From contig OY740765.1 in assembly GCA_963513935.1 (NCBI GenBank), positions 146,137,618 to 146,201,617 of the forward strand: DNA of 64,000 nt, written 5' to 3'. The stretch is from Aphrophora alni (lineage: Eukaryota > Arthropoda > Insecta > Hemiptera > Aphrophoridae). Every line of letters starts with the position of its first letter. The stretch's first letter is position 1. The translations under genes and the position numbers were made by a program. Below are positions 46,929 through 58,457 of the stretch, piece by piece. The notes below the pieces were generated by a model. It was not told the DNA's origin and did not search any database. It saw only the letters and a program-made list of their open reading frames with translations.

Positions 46929-46953
46929 AATGAAACTTGTATCCTTGTTACAG
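46929..46953 (+). other. 3' splice site of the svp terminal exon
   Basis: A pyrimidine-containing stretch ending TTGTTACAG lies immediately before the first conserved svp codon. The AG at 46952-46953 gives a phase-1 junction, with one base of the Asp codon in the previous exon. Vertebrate COUP-TF genes, as I recall them, also split this region at the same DACGLSD motif. The tract is only moderately T-rich (ACTTGTATCCTTGTTACAG). A possible branch point is TTAAT near 46928. The intron ending here is at least as long as the distance to the next upstream exon, which I could not find in the preceding 46.9 kb. Confidence 0.85.
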
Positions 46954-47228
46954 ATGCCTGTGGATTAAGTGACGTAGCGCATATAGAATCTCTACAAGAA
47001 AAATCGCAATGCGCTCTGGAGGAATATTGCCGAACTCAATACTCGAATCAACCGACACGTTTCGGGAAATTACTTCTCCGACTCCCCTCTCTACGGACAG
47101 TCAGCAGTGCAGTCATAGAGCAACTATTCTTTGTACGATTAGTCGGCAAAACACCGATAGAAACTTTGATCCGCGATATGTTGCTCAGTGGGAACAGTTT
47201 CAACTGGCCTTACATGAACTCGATGTGA
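46954..47228 (+). CDS. svp: seven-up / COUP-TF (NR2F) nuclear receptor, last coding exon
   Basis: This exon encodes the C-terminal ~91 residues of an NR2F orphan nuclear receptor, a nuclear DNA-binding transcription factor (Drosophila seven-up, vertebrate COUP-TF). The two bases AT at 46954-46955 complete an Asp codon split by a phase-1 intron. The frame then reads [29 protein letters not shown] and [17 protein letters not shown], then [28 protein letters not shown] and FNWPYMNSM, ending at TGA 47226-47228. In family terms this covers ligand-binding-domain helix 9 to helix 12, with the AF-2 core [11 protein letters not shown]. The match to the family is close to residue-for-residue until the last three residues, which usually vary. 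The DNA-binding domain and the first part of the ligand-binding domain must lie upstream, and I did not find them in this window. GC content is much higher than in the flanks. No frameshift or internal stop is present, so the exon looks functional. An overlapping 161-codon open frame in another phase is a shadow of it. Confidence 0.96.
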
Positions 47229-47698
47229 CACAGTATGTGGCGACAACTCGCCTCGACCTGATGAAATCTACTTCCATGAGGACAACAGAATCCTTGCTAC
47301 GATGGAAGAACTCAGAACCCAGTGATTCGGGCAGATACAGGACACCGTTATATGTGTGGATCACATCGTGTGTAAACATACGGGGTACAACAATATTCAT
47401 GACAGCTTTCAGATATTATTTAACCACCATTAGGGTGTTATTTGGATTCAATTATACCAACGGACTGTATTTCTGTATAACTTTACTTTTGTAACTATCT
47501 CCGTCACTCCAATAATTACGTAGCACTAAACGTTTTATAGGTTATAACCAAATGAACATTGATTGAATTTGGCGAATTTTTTACTGCTTTAAAATTTTCT
47601 CCAAGCACCACTCAAATAATTTACTCACCCAGTATAATAACAATTTTTGAAGATACGTTAACCCCAAAATCTCCTTATGAATACATATTTTAAATAAA
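47229..47698 (+). other. Probable svp 3' UTR up to first polyadenylation signal
   Basis: Sequence after the svp stop keeps a relatively balanced base composition to about 47400 and then becomes AT-rich. The first AATAAA is at 47693-47698, and others occur near 47788 and 48034. There is no downstream exon-like sequence, so this stretch is most simply 3' UTR. The end is not certain: nuclear receptor 3' UTRs can be long, and the later AATAAA sites are equally possible. Confidence 0.55.
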
Positions 47699-49947
47699 AT
47701 ATATATTTTTTAATCCTGTTAATATATAAAACACTTTTGGTCTATGTGGGAGCAATTTGTTTTTCTTAATATTTTTGTAGACGCTAAAATAAAATTTTAA
47801 TTTCTTAAAACTTAAAATACATCTAAAAAGGTTAATACCAATTTACCCACACCTTAAAGTAAGGAAAAATTTTCTATGTAATTTTAACATATCCAAAAAA
47901 ATTCCTACCCCCCTTAAAAATAAAAATTTCATTTTGTTCATTTATAAAAATTTGTTAACAATTCACGTATATAACGGTCTATCAATATTTATTGATAATA
48001 ATTTTATGAATATTGTTGTACCTGCTTGTTAAATAAAATATTAAAATAAGATATTTTTCATTGTATCTTGGAGTAGAGTGGAAATTATGTACTTATTTGC
48101 TGTAAGAATGTTTAAATTTCTAAGGATATATGTTTCAAAATGTTTATTATTAAAAAAAATTATTTCAAGATTCTAAATGCTTATATTTAAGGTTTTGCTC
48201 GTATCAGCATTTGGGCTTAGGCCTACTCCGGTCAACTTAGTGTCAAACTTTGGAAATCACCAGAAGTGAATAAAATCTAAATCTAACTGGGAAATCGCTT
48301 CATCATAGGGCCTAACATCCAAACAAAAAGAGACCTTTTCCGTTTTATGGACCCCAAGTTTTGTTGTTGTTTTTTCTAATCGATGCAATGTAGTGTATAA
48401 AGAATATTCTTTTTTTCCGTCTCAATTTATTGAAATTCAAAATAATGATAGTAGTAGGTTTGGATAGGTCGCTATAAAGCATATATATATAAACCTATTT
48501 GTGATGGGAAACATATTTGTGATATGCAATCGGTAATCGATATTAGTGTATACGCAGTTTTGAGTAGCGAGTCAAATTTTGCCTTATTCTATCGCCGTTC
48601 AGACGCTGTCAATATTATTGCTTTAGAGAGGTACTCCAAAGTTAGAAGGTATGAACTTTAAACACCTTGCTGTCTACTATGGCGATAACTTCGTGATCCT
48701 GAGACTGATTCACATACACACAAGGTATTGAAAGTTTATTGAACAGAGCTAAACGCCGGAATAAACGACAGTGCGGTACAAAACGTGAATTGTTGGATTT
48801 TAAATTTGTGTGAATTTATGTGGCCTCATCATAATAAAGATACTGATTCGTTTAAACTAATAATGAAAAACATACGTGAACTTTCTCCTCCTTCATGATT
48901 AATGTTTGTTCTACAATGTTTATCTGTATAGTAATAAATTTGAATGTCAATAAATTGGAGAAATAACACGTTTCTCTGTTAAGATGTTAGTTGATAATTA
49001 CTTTATACACTACACTGCATCGTTTAATAAAAAAATCTTGGGGTCCTCAAAACGATAAAGGTTCATATTTTTTTGACACTCGAATGTTTATATTTTCTTT
49101 ACATATCAAAAGTGACAACAAATGACTCGGTTAAAGTTTTTTTTTTTTATTAATTTGCCCAAAAATAAACAATTTTCACTCTTGTCACGCTGTATTTTTC
49201 TAAAACTGTTTGAAAAACTTCAAGAATTTGGTAAGGGTAATCAAAACGTTGTATAACCAAATTTATTTCGGTATAAAATAAAAGTACAAGACTTTATTAT
49301 CTCTAACTTTTCGAAGAAAAAAAATTTCGGGGAAAAACTGGTCAAAATTTTAAGGGTGAAAATGAAATATAAAAGCGTATTCTAAAAATTTTAAAATATT
49401 CATACGTAGGTCCAGTTAATTTTTTTTATTATTAACCGTTTATTTTCTGACTTCCAGACTATTTTATCCAGAAGTAAAATCGTTATTTTCCCTGAAATTT
49501 CAATGTCAATTTATTCCCGGATTTGTCTAGACTTTATTAGGAAGCAATTTCCCCGGTATCTCAATTACTCCTGGATATTTCGGTAGTTTAACTCTAGAAA
49601 TAGATAATTCAACTCTACAACATAGCATCATAATGAAAACAAGATCCACCAAAGAACATTTTTCTTCAAACAAAGTCGATGAGAACAAGCTTTAGATTTT
49701 CAAATTTAACCCCTTCTTTCAACATTTTTAATTTCTCATCTAAAATGAGATACACAAAAGGCAGACTATTTTTCTCACAAAGATCTTAATAAACAAAACA
49801 AGTCTCTAAATTCACCAATATAAGGATAAAAAATTTAAATGGGAATTGATCAAATCACAAAATATAAAAATCTCAAGAACTTAAACTATTTAACCATTGG
49901 GCTAAACCACGCTGAAATGTAATTACAAAATTCAGAAAATAAATAAT
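47699..49947. other. DNA downstream of svp, no gene recognised
   Basis: May include more of the svp 3' UTR, since AATAAA sites occur near 47788, 48034 and 48832. A balanced-composition stretch at 48.53-48.80 kb has no coding motif. Confidence 0.4.
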
Positions 49948-50160
49948 ATAGGCTTAGCAATCCCGAAGGTCCCGGCTGAATGTACACCTATTTTATGTAG
50001 TCTTAAACATTTCTCTCTTTCATCATTCCCATCTTGACCAACTCTTGTTCTTTTCTGACCCTGATTAGATTATTCGAGGGCTAGGGGGGTCTTCATTTTA
50101 TGTTTCATTTTTTCATAAGGCAATGATGACCGAGAGGTTTTTTACCTTTAATCAACGGGG
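49948..50160 (+). repeat. Family P copy
   Basis: AGGCTTAGCAATCCCGAAGG, CTGAATGTACACC, TTGACCAACTCTTGTTC, ATGATGACCGAGAGGTTTTT and CCTTTAATCAAC. Nearly complete. Confidence 0.75.
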
Positions 50161-52611
50161 AGGGGGAATTAAAATAAACGACAATAATCTGAATTCGTTG
50201 AAGTATTTTCCAATTTTCTGAAGAACCCTTATTTATTAAAATATATATTCACTATTGAAACCGTTGTTAATGCAATTTTGAAATTTTCTAATAATTTTGA
50301 TTAATAACGTTCATGTACTTGCACAAATAATTGAACTAAATTAATTAATTACATTTTTAAATTTAACATAATTGCCGGGGAAAAAAAACGGGTCAACATT
50401 GTCGTATTTTGACTGGAGAACCTATTAATCTCCCCAACTTTAAACAAATACCAGATCAGGATCAAAATGATCCATAGATCTTAAAAATGTATTTGTTTTA
50501 TTTACATACTAAAATACTCGCCGCGCATAAATTTGTTGAACGAGCAGTTTATCATAAACATTCCCATTTCATAAAAATCTTTTGAACCATTATTAAAGTT
50601 TCTAAGGCGCCATCTATCACTAATATTCTTCTTTTTTATCAACAAATCCTGACTCAGAATTATTACAATGACGACTCTCTGTTCATTTAGACTTTGTTCG
50701 GTTTGAGAGTAACACATGATTTATTTAGATTTTCCCTCAACCGATTTTTATGACACAGATAGTATTTAGAACGATATCAGAATTGTCACTACTTTTAATA
50801 TCGATTGAACTAAAATGAAAAGAAGAAAAAAAACACCTTTAGAAAAATATATTTAACAATTTTACAGAACTAGATACGAATTTCATTCTTTCCCAGATGA
50901 ATGTAAAACTGCAAATCATTGTGAATATTATAAATTTTGTGATAGATGTAGGCAGAACGGTGTTATGAATAATTTATAGGCCTAATGTAATTAGGTACAT
51001 AATATGTCTACCATGTATATAATATTGTATATAATGTAAGTTATATTAAGTACATATGTTGGATATTATAATCAATACTTTTTGGTGTATATTTAATAAA
51101 AGGATAGTCTGCATTTGTAAAATATATAACCGAAATGTAAATGTTACGGAATCAAGTGCCCTAAAATTCCTGCTCTTTCAATTTTGAACGAGTAAATAAA
51201 AAAATAAAAAATCGTTCAAAAGGAGCAAACTTTCGGCGTATAAGGCAATTTTGACACAACTCCCTCAAACTAGTAAAATCAATAATAGTTACTAAAATTG
51301 TTGGTAATGATTTTTGTCTTAATTTCGAGGTTTTGAACGTTAGCTATTATTTGTTATAGAAAATAAATTTAGGTGTTTTTGGACACAGTTTCGTAAAATT
51401 GGATATTGTAGAACAGTAAGTAAAAGTGCTTCAAAAGCCGTCTGGTAGGGTAAAAATCTGAAAACGAATGCACAGTTTAGAGCATTATAACTAATTCTAA
51501 ATTCATAACGATATGTTTTTGTACGAATCTTCTAAAACAAATAAAATTTTGGCCTGGACATAAGTCTCACCATACAGCAGTTCATTTAGGTATTTTCCAC
51601 ATTACTTATGAACTTTTTTATTTGTTGCTGATACTTAAAATAGCTTTTTCGATTCTGAGATATTCGAACGAAAGTTCATTTTCATTTTTAACCTTTTTTC
51701 GGATTAGGAATTATTGGGGCGATGATAAAATACGTTTTATTAAAACCCTTAGAGGCTAAACTTCAGTAAAATTTGATCAAAATAAAACAGAGTTCATTTT
51801 GAAGAAACTATTTTTTTTAGTGTTTATATTATGAACAGCTTTCTCCCACCCTCAATATTATAGTTTGAATGGTATATGTTTTATTGTATGAGTGTGTGAG
51901 AAAGTTTGTCCAATATTAATGCATGCAAATACAGACTACCGTAACATGTATATAAACTTATGTTGTGAACCGATGTTAGAAATTAGATTGTAGTAAAGTT
52001 GTTAATTTTGTATTTATTGCTCAAAGCTTAGGGAAACTTGTTTTATAAGCAATAATCGTTCCAAAACCAGAATCAAAATAAACTAATGTGATTCGTTGAT
52101 ACTGAAAATAATATTTATGTTTTCAAAATCAGATAGTATATATTTACAATATCAAAATATTTTCAGAGTAACAAAACATACAAAGAATTTGTCATCGTTC
52201 TCTGTAAGGTTTTTCTCGAAGCTACCTTAATAGGAGTTTTTGTGCCGACTGCAAGTCTTGTATCGTGTTGTTTGTTGAAAAAATTATACTATTTCTTAAT
52301 TACTAATTAAGAACTTTTCCACAAATTTTGCTCAACATATTTAAGCAAATATTTATTTTGTTTTAAACTTTCAAAAAGATCTTAATGTTTAGTGTAAACA
52401 TTTTACTGTCGTAAATGTAACAGAGTCTATAAATACTGTTCCGACAACGAAATTGTTATCACTAGCTATTAATAAGTTTCCAAAATTTTGAACTAATTAT
52501 CATCCTATTTTAAACCGCACAGATAAAAAACCGTGACTCATTAATTAAAAATGTTTAAAATATAAATATATCAGTACTATTGACATAATGTTAATAGTAA
52601 GACTAAACATT
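50161..52611. other. AT-rich intergenic DNA, no gene recognised
   Basis: No repeat family named here was seen. The phrase GTGTGAGAAAGTTTGTCCAA at 51892 resembles TCTGAGAAAGTTTGTGCAA at 58935, so traces of a shared repeat exist. Confidence 0.4.
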
Positions 52612-52852
52612 AGATATAAAAAAAAACTCGAACACAAGATCTCAGAAAAATAACGTTTATTTAATCGAACGCGTTTCAACGACAAAGTCGCCATCCTCAG
52701 TGTTACATAAGCTACAATTACAAAACTATAACTGTTATAGCTTTTGTTATTGTAACTCATGTATCACTGAGGATGGCGACTTTGTCCTTGAAACGCGTTT
52801 GATTAAATAAACGTTATTTTTCTGAGATCTTGTGTTCAATTTTTTTATCTAA
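52612..52852. mobile_element. Complete inverted-repeat element with hammerhead-like core in each arm
   Basis: Arms of about 100 bp run inward from TAGATA...AAAAACTCGAACACAAG (left) and its complement ending TTTTTTTATCTA (right). They meet at a CTATAACTGTTATAG centre. TA dinucleotides flank both ends. The left arm on the minus strand has CTGAGGA, stem II GGCGAC/GTCGTT, and GAAACGCG (52700-52670). The right arm on the plus strand has CTGAGGA (52767-52773) with one stem II substitution (GTCCTT) and GAAA (52790-52793). Arms differ at only a few positions, so the element is relatively young. Possible readings are paired inverted Penelope-like termini or a non-autonomous TA-inserting foldback. Confidence 0.75.
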
Positions 52853-53031
52853 TATTGTCTTTCAAGTTAAGCTCAATATTTATTTATAGACTAAACATGT
52901 TTAAAATATTAAAACAAAAAACTATCTTTTAACTAATAAAAAAATTAGTCAAATATAATAAAACTACTTATTTGCAACTCTATTACCATCACAAGACGTC
53001 ATCGGTAGCCTCGCTCTGGGGTTAGCCTCTT

Positions 53032-53071
53032 GTTCGAATTGACAACCGTGCGTTACTCTTGCTCTCATTGG
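53032..53071 (+). repeat. Second copy of the 38.17-kb segment
   Basis: GTTCGAATTGACAACCGTGC and GTTACTCTTGCTCTCATTGG. See 38173-38214. Confidence 0.6.
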
Positions 53072-53999
53072 CTATTATTACACAACGGTCATGATTCGTG
53101 GTGCATTACTTGAGGGATAAAACAGTAAGATAATGTGGCTCTCCATATTACTGTCCTTATAGAATGACATGGAAACACTAAAGATCTAACCTTTATTTAT
53201 AGGCGCATGTATGCAAGACTAAGTTGGAATTAAACTGTAATTTATAATTCATAGATATCTGAAAAATATTTTGTTGCCTATTTTCAACCATTTCAGCTTA
53301 AAGTAATATTTTCTCATCCTGTTCATTTTATATTTGTATTTTCTACAAATGATAGTTTGAATATAATTTACATTTGAACAAAATTTACGACTTCATTGAC
53401 GAATTTCGTTCTCTTACTCGTTGAATTTATCTACGACTATCGACAAAACTAATTCTCAATGAATCAAACTTTCTGTCTTATATAATTCCAAATTATAGTT
53501 TAATTTTCGCGAATTAAAGCGAAAATCATAAATTGAACTTTACGTATCAAAGATATTAAATTAGTTTATTTGTTTATATTTTGTTAGTTTTTTTCAATTG
53601 TTGTTCTATGTACCATAAAACTTATAGTAGAATTGTATAAATAGAGAAAAACAGATGGAAAACATTGTTGTGTAATTTATGATGAAAAGTTGTTCATAGA
53701 AAACCACCGAATTTGTGTTTTAAAACAAAAAAAAAAATAGATTTGTAATGAATTTAAATGTTATTTCCTATGTACAGAAAAAGGAAGTGATGAAATGTGT
53801 AAAAAATAATGATTTCTATAAAACTAAGTTTATTTGTTTTATTTTATATTTAATTACCTCACAACAACTGATCTCTTCTTTTTATTTAGGATTTTGTATT
53901 AAAATATACAATTGATCTGTTAACATTTATAATGACGGATTCTTCACTTTGTTGATTTAATTTATTCTCATATTTCCAATCTTTTGTGTATATAAAAAT

Positions 54000-54110
54000 T
54001 AATTCACGACGTTTCGAAAGTATTGATCAACTGGCGTTACCAAGTTTAGTAATATACCTGGAACGTCTAGAGTGTAGTGTCATGTTGGAAACTAAAATTA
54101 AAAAGATTAA
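54000..54110 (-). repeat. Terminal-repeat copy related to 16.5 and 17.4 kb
   Basis: AATTCACGACGTTTCGAAAG followed by TATTGATCAACTGGCGTTAC aligns with 16.49-16.54 kb and 17.42-17.46 kb. On the minus strand this gives GTTGATCAATACTTTCGAAACGTCG, split here as GTTGATCAATAC and TTTCGAAACGTCG. Downstream CTGGAACGTCTAGAGTG is a further shared trace. No coding content. Confidence 0.5.
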
Positions 54111-55493
54111 ATTGAAAAACCTAGTAAAGTTATACCTGTGAGGTTAAAATAAATATAAGATTGTAATTTATTCGATATAAATCTCCACAAGGAGTGAAAA
54201 GCCACGTTCTAAACTCTTAACAAAAAGTTATTCACCCCTATAAAATAGATAGGTAACCACGGTGTTGTCATACAACTAATGTTTGTTTAGTAAAATAGTG
54301 GATGTTCTAAACTCAATTTAGTACGTTCTCCTTTGTTTGTGTGTGTATTTTGTTGATTTGTGGTTTCTACTGATCTTTATTCTACTACTTTATATACAAT
54401 TTTTGACCGTACAGGGCTAGATTTAGCACTGGGTACGTTTCTCAGATTACTAGCCTTAGTTTTAGTTTCTATGGTTCTAGACTACATTGTCTCGTTAATA
54501 TATAACATGTTTTTTTTTCAAAGATTGATGAATACCGTGCAAAATTTCAAATCAATCAGTTAAACTTTTCTAGGCACATTTATTATTTAGTTAAAAACAA
54601 AATGGCGGATAGCTTGTAAAGAAGCGTCTCCGGACATATGTTTATAGGAACTTTTTCTTTATTTTTTGAGAATTATAAATGTTATTTTTTACTATTATCA
54701 TTTTATTTTCACTACAACTGTACCAAATTTTAAACTTTCGCGACGTCAGCCTAGTTTATTTCCCTTATGGCCTAGTAACCGATAACCCCAGGACCACCGT
54801 TTTTAGGAACATAGCAAAAAATAATTCTGTCGTAAAAATTTTTGAACCCACAATAACAATTTTTTTTTATCACTACTAAACTTCTGCTATTTTTGAATAT
54901 TTCCAAAAGAGATACTTTGTGAGAATTTGAGACAATATCGATAAATATTTCGACTTTTATGGGCTCAAAGTTGGAGAATAAAGTCTTTATTTTAGACGAG
55001 CAAAAAACTTGGTGTCTTGATTGTTCAATATTTTTTTGTAACTTTGCAAACACCTTATGAAAAACCTCGACTGTATCAAAATAAAAGTTTTTTTTACAGA
55101 ATACTTTTCTACTTAAAACCACCATAACTTTGTACTCCAGCAACCGATTACAGTGGAACAAACTAAATTCAATGTGAACATTTTCATACATGTGAAGTAA
55201 AGATTTTCACATTTATGATTGTTCTAGAAATATTATAAGTAATTGAATTTTTCAAAAATTGAATATCCATCGTAGTCGCAAAAATCTTTGGTTTCTAAAA
55301 TTCATTTTTACCCTATCGCTAGCAAAATTCTGCTATTTATGAATATTTACAAGGGATATACTTTGTGAGAGTTTGAGACGATTTCGACAATAACTAGACT
55401 TTTGTGAGCTCAAAAATTGCTGACTAAAGTCTCCATTTCAGACGACGATAAAATAATGAATGAAAATCGTATTCTCCATTAACGTATCAAAAA

Positions 55494-55937
55494 CATTGCC
55501 GGGTCTAATACATTCCAAGAAGTTCCTTAGCCCTAATAAAAAGAGAGGGAAGGAGTGCTAAACCTAAGCAGAAGAGAGCTAAAACTCCTCTGTGGTATAC
55601 TAACAGGACATAGGCCTATCCATTGCAGGTACCACTTAAGTAAGATGGGCCTGGTGGATGATGACACTTGCAGGTACTGTGGTGAGGAGGTGGAACGCAT
55701 GGATCACATCATCATGGAGTGCCCGGCCTTATGCCAAAAAAGACATAAATTTCTAGAATTTATCTTCATTTCGGAAGAAGAATTACTAAACCTCCCGACC
55801 AGGGGTTTGATCAATTTTATCAAAGACATAGATCTCTCCTGAGTCCAACAAGAGGGGGGCACAAAAGAACTAATTAGGTCGCAGTGCAGGAGGCGCTTTT
55901 AAAACACTCTCCCCAGTCTTAATAATAATAATAATAA
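55494..55937 (+). mobile_element. 5'-truncated LINE with 14-bp target-site duplication and TAA tail
   Basis: The open frame at 55555-55842 encodes the C-terminal end of a LINE ORF2: ELKLLCGILTGHRPIH, HLSKMGLVDDDTCRYCGEE, MDHIIMECPALCQKRHKFL. This includes the CX2C...HX4C zinc-knuckle pattern typical of I/LOA/Jockey/R1-type elements. It ends in TGA, and a short GC-richer 3' UTR leads into a TAA-type tail at about 55920-55940. The flanks carry an identical duplication TAACGTATCAAAAA (55480-55493 and 55938-55951). The first T of the right copy may belong to the tail. The frame is uninterrupted over its 95 codons, so the insertion looks comparatively young. It lies inside a unit of the 54.9-58.8 kb satellite. 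Confidence 0.9.
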
Positions 55938-56285
55938 TAACGTATCAAAAAAATGCTACATTTTCATCCTTGTAAACTGAAGGGTACATATTTTATAGCG
56001 TTGGAACCTCATGAAAAACCTTGTATTTTGACTCTCTCTAAATTAGCTGTTTTGACTGTAGGCTATATTTTTCCGCTTAGAACGCGATTATCTGTTAACC
56101 CAAGGCGTCAATTTCATTGAAACTAAATTCAATGTAAAATATATGATGTAAACAACTTCACATCTATAAGTGTTTTTCTACAAATATTATAAGGGATTTT
56201 TTTTTTTTTAAATCGATAATCTATCAAATTTGTCGCCAAATTTTTTGGTCCCCAAAATATACTTTTTGTCTTCTCCGATCGCTAT

Positions 56286-56808
56286 GTGGTGATTGTAAAT
56301 TCATCGCCCATTATTTTCGTCTGGAAAATGGCTTGAATGAAAAGGACTGTTTTCCGGATGTACCGCGCATGAGTAGAGTCTTTGCGAGTGTGCTGCAAGA
56401 AATAGGAGAGACCCGTTATCTTTTCACAGTGTTTTCGTTGTTTCTCCCATAAATGGTCGACTCACTTCGTTTTAGATGGTTATAATAACCTCGAGGTAAC
56501 TTTACTAAATAGCGCATGCGCCAATTTGACGTAATATGACTTAATGAATAGGACAAAGTATGGCTTGCTAAACTCGCAGCGCGTTCCACCGCTCTTTGTC
56601 GCTAAATTATTAAATATAAATTGTAATGGTGTAACTTATTATTGATTATCAATGCTGACTAGTGTTGTTAATAGGTTCATTTTGCGATAATAGCCGAGAG
56701 TGGACATTTAGGCGAACAATTCGACCTCTGAGTGATAACCTTACCCTTCCACTTTCGTTAAGTCCCTGATAAATTAATAATCCTTCAAATGAGCATCACA
56801 TTCTTTTC
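56286..56808. mobile_element. Unidentified insertion inside the 55-kb satellite
   Basis: Satellite sequence stops at CTCCGATCGCTA (about 56285) and resumes at ACTACCAAAG (about 56809). The ~520 bp between are CpG-richer (GTACCGCGCATGAG, AGCGCATGCGCC, CTCGCAGCGCG) and do not match other parts of the window. The ends TGTGGTGATT and ATCACATTC-type sequence are weakly inverted. No coding motif. Probably a non-autonomous transposon. Confidence 0.45.
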
Positions 56809-58393
56809 AACTACCAAAGTTCGGCTATTTTTGAATGCTTACAAATGAGACACTTAGTAAGAATTTGAGACAATTTTCTACTTTTGTGGAATCAAATTAC
56901 AGAATAAAGTTTTGTTTTAGACAACGGCGCACGACAATTTCCGAGATACCAATATGAAGATTTTATTCTACACCATTTTCTGAACAAAATTATATATTTT
57001 TATTTCCATAAAATAACGATTTTCATTTTAACTGTATTTGCAACATCTCATGAAAAAGCTTGAATTTCGCTTGTCTCCAAAATGAGCTATTTTTCGACGA
57101 TACACTTTTTCACTTGAAAAAACGCTATATCTTTTAACCCGATGAGCCGATTTCAGAAAAACAAACTAAATTCTATGTAAATATTAAAAATTTATACTAC
57201 TACTAAAATCAAAAAGCATTAAAAAAAATCGTAAATCCATCACAAACATCCCCCCACTCTCAATTTTTTTTTCTCCGCTCACTACCAAACTGTCTCTGCT
57301 TTTGAATATTTACTGAAAAAGTTTAGACACTCATCTCAGTTTGTATTGTTTCAAAATTGCGCAAATAAATTCATTATTGTAGATGACGATAAAATCCTTT
57401 TCCGAGATACAATGTGATCAATATGAGCAGTTAATTTTTCACCATTTTCTGAAGAGAATTATGTATTTTCGTCCCAATAAAATTACTATAACCGATTTTA
57501 TAGCTTTGCAAACATCTCATGAATAACCTTAATTTTAACAGTAGGCCTACACTTTCCCATTTAAACCGCGAGATAACGATTAACAATAGCTTTCAAAAAC
57601 CGACTTAGTTTTTGTGGCGATATTTTTTCTCCGATCAATAACAAACTTCAGTTATCTTTAATATTTACAAAAAAGATACTTTGTGAGGAATTCGAGACGA
57701 TTCGACACATATCTCTAATTTCATGCCTCAAAATTTAGGAATAAGGCGTATGTTTTAGAGGACGATAAAAACTTTAGTAATATACCAATGCAACCCATAT
57801 GAAATAATCTCCACCATTTTCTGAACTACTCTACATGCCCCATCACCATAAAATAAAGACATATTTTACAGAGATGCAAATACACCACTAAAAACTATAA
57901 ATTTGGCTGTCTCAATAAAATTATTTTTTACGGTACACTTCTCCACATAACTCTTAACTCAAAAATCCGATTTCGATGAAATGAACGAAATTGGATGTAC
58001 AACATTTCAAATATATACGGTAATTTTATATACAACGATATTAGATTTTTATTATTTTTTTTTATCTAAAATATACTACAATTTGTTTGTAGCAAAACTT
58101 TTTATCCAAGAAACTTTTCTCTCAAACTTCCGCTATCTTTGAACATTCACAAAGGTGATAATGTGAGAACTTGTGACGATTTCGATTTTATGAGCTCAGA
58201 ATTGCGGAATAAACTGTCTTTTGGACTACAATAATCTTGGTCACCAATATAAATCATTGCAGAAAAAAATACTCCAATTTCGTCCTCTTAAAAATGAAAA
58301 GTACAGATTTTATATCGTTGAAAACAACTCATGAAAACTATTAATTTCCACTGTCTAGATATGAGCTGTTTTTTACGGTACACTTTACCACTT

Positions 58394-58457
58394 TAAACTT
58401 TAACTTTAAACCATAACTTTTATGGTTTAAACTTTAACTTTAAACCATAACTTTAAC
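58394..58457 (+). repeat. 35-bp tandem duplication within a satellite unit
   Basis: AAACTTTAACTTTAAACCAT occurs at 58394 and again at 58429, joined by AACTTTTATGGTTT, which is partly self-complementary. A local duplication in the satellite. Confidence 0.75.

Noticed and set aside
47009..47494. 161-codon open frame, + strand
   Set aside because: It is in a different frame from the conserved svp C-terminus and has no motif. The svp frame ending at 47228 explains the coding-like composition.
54772..55191. 139-codon open frame, - strand
   Set aside because: It spans satellite-type tandem units whose other copies do not keep the frame.
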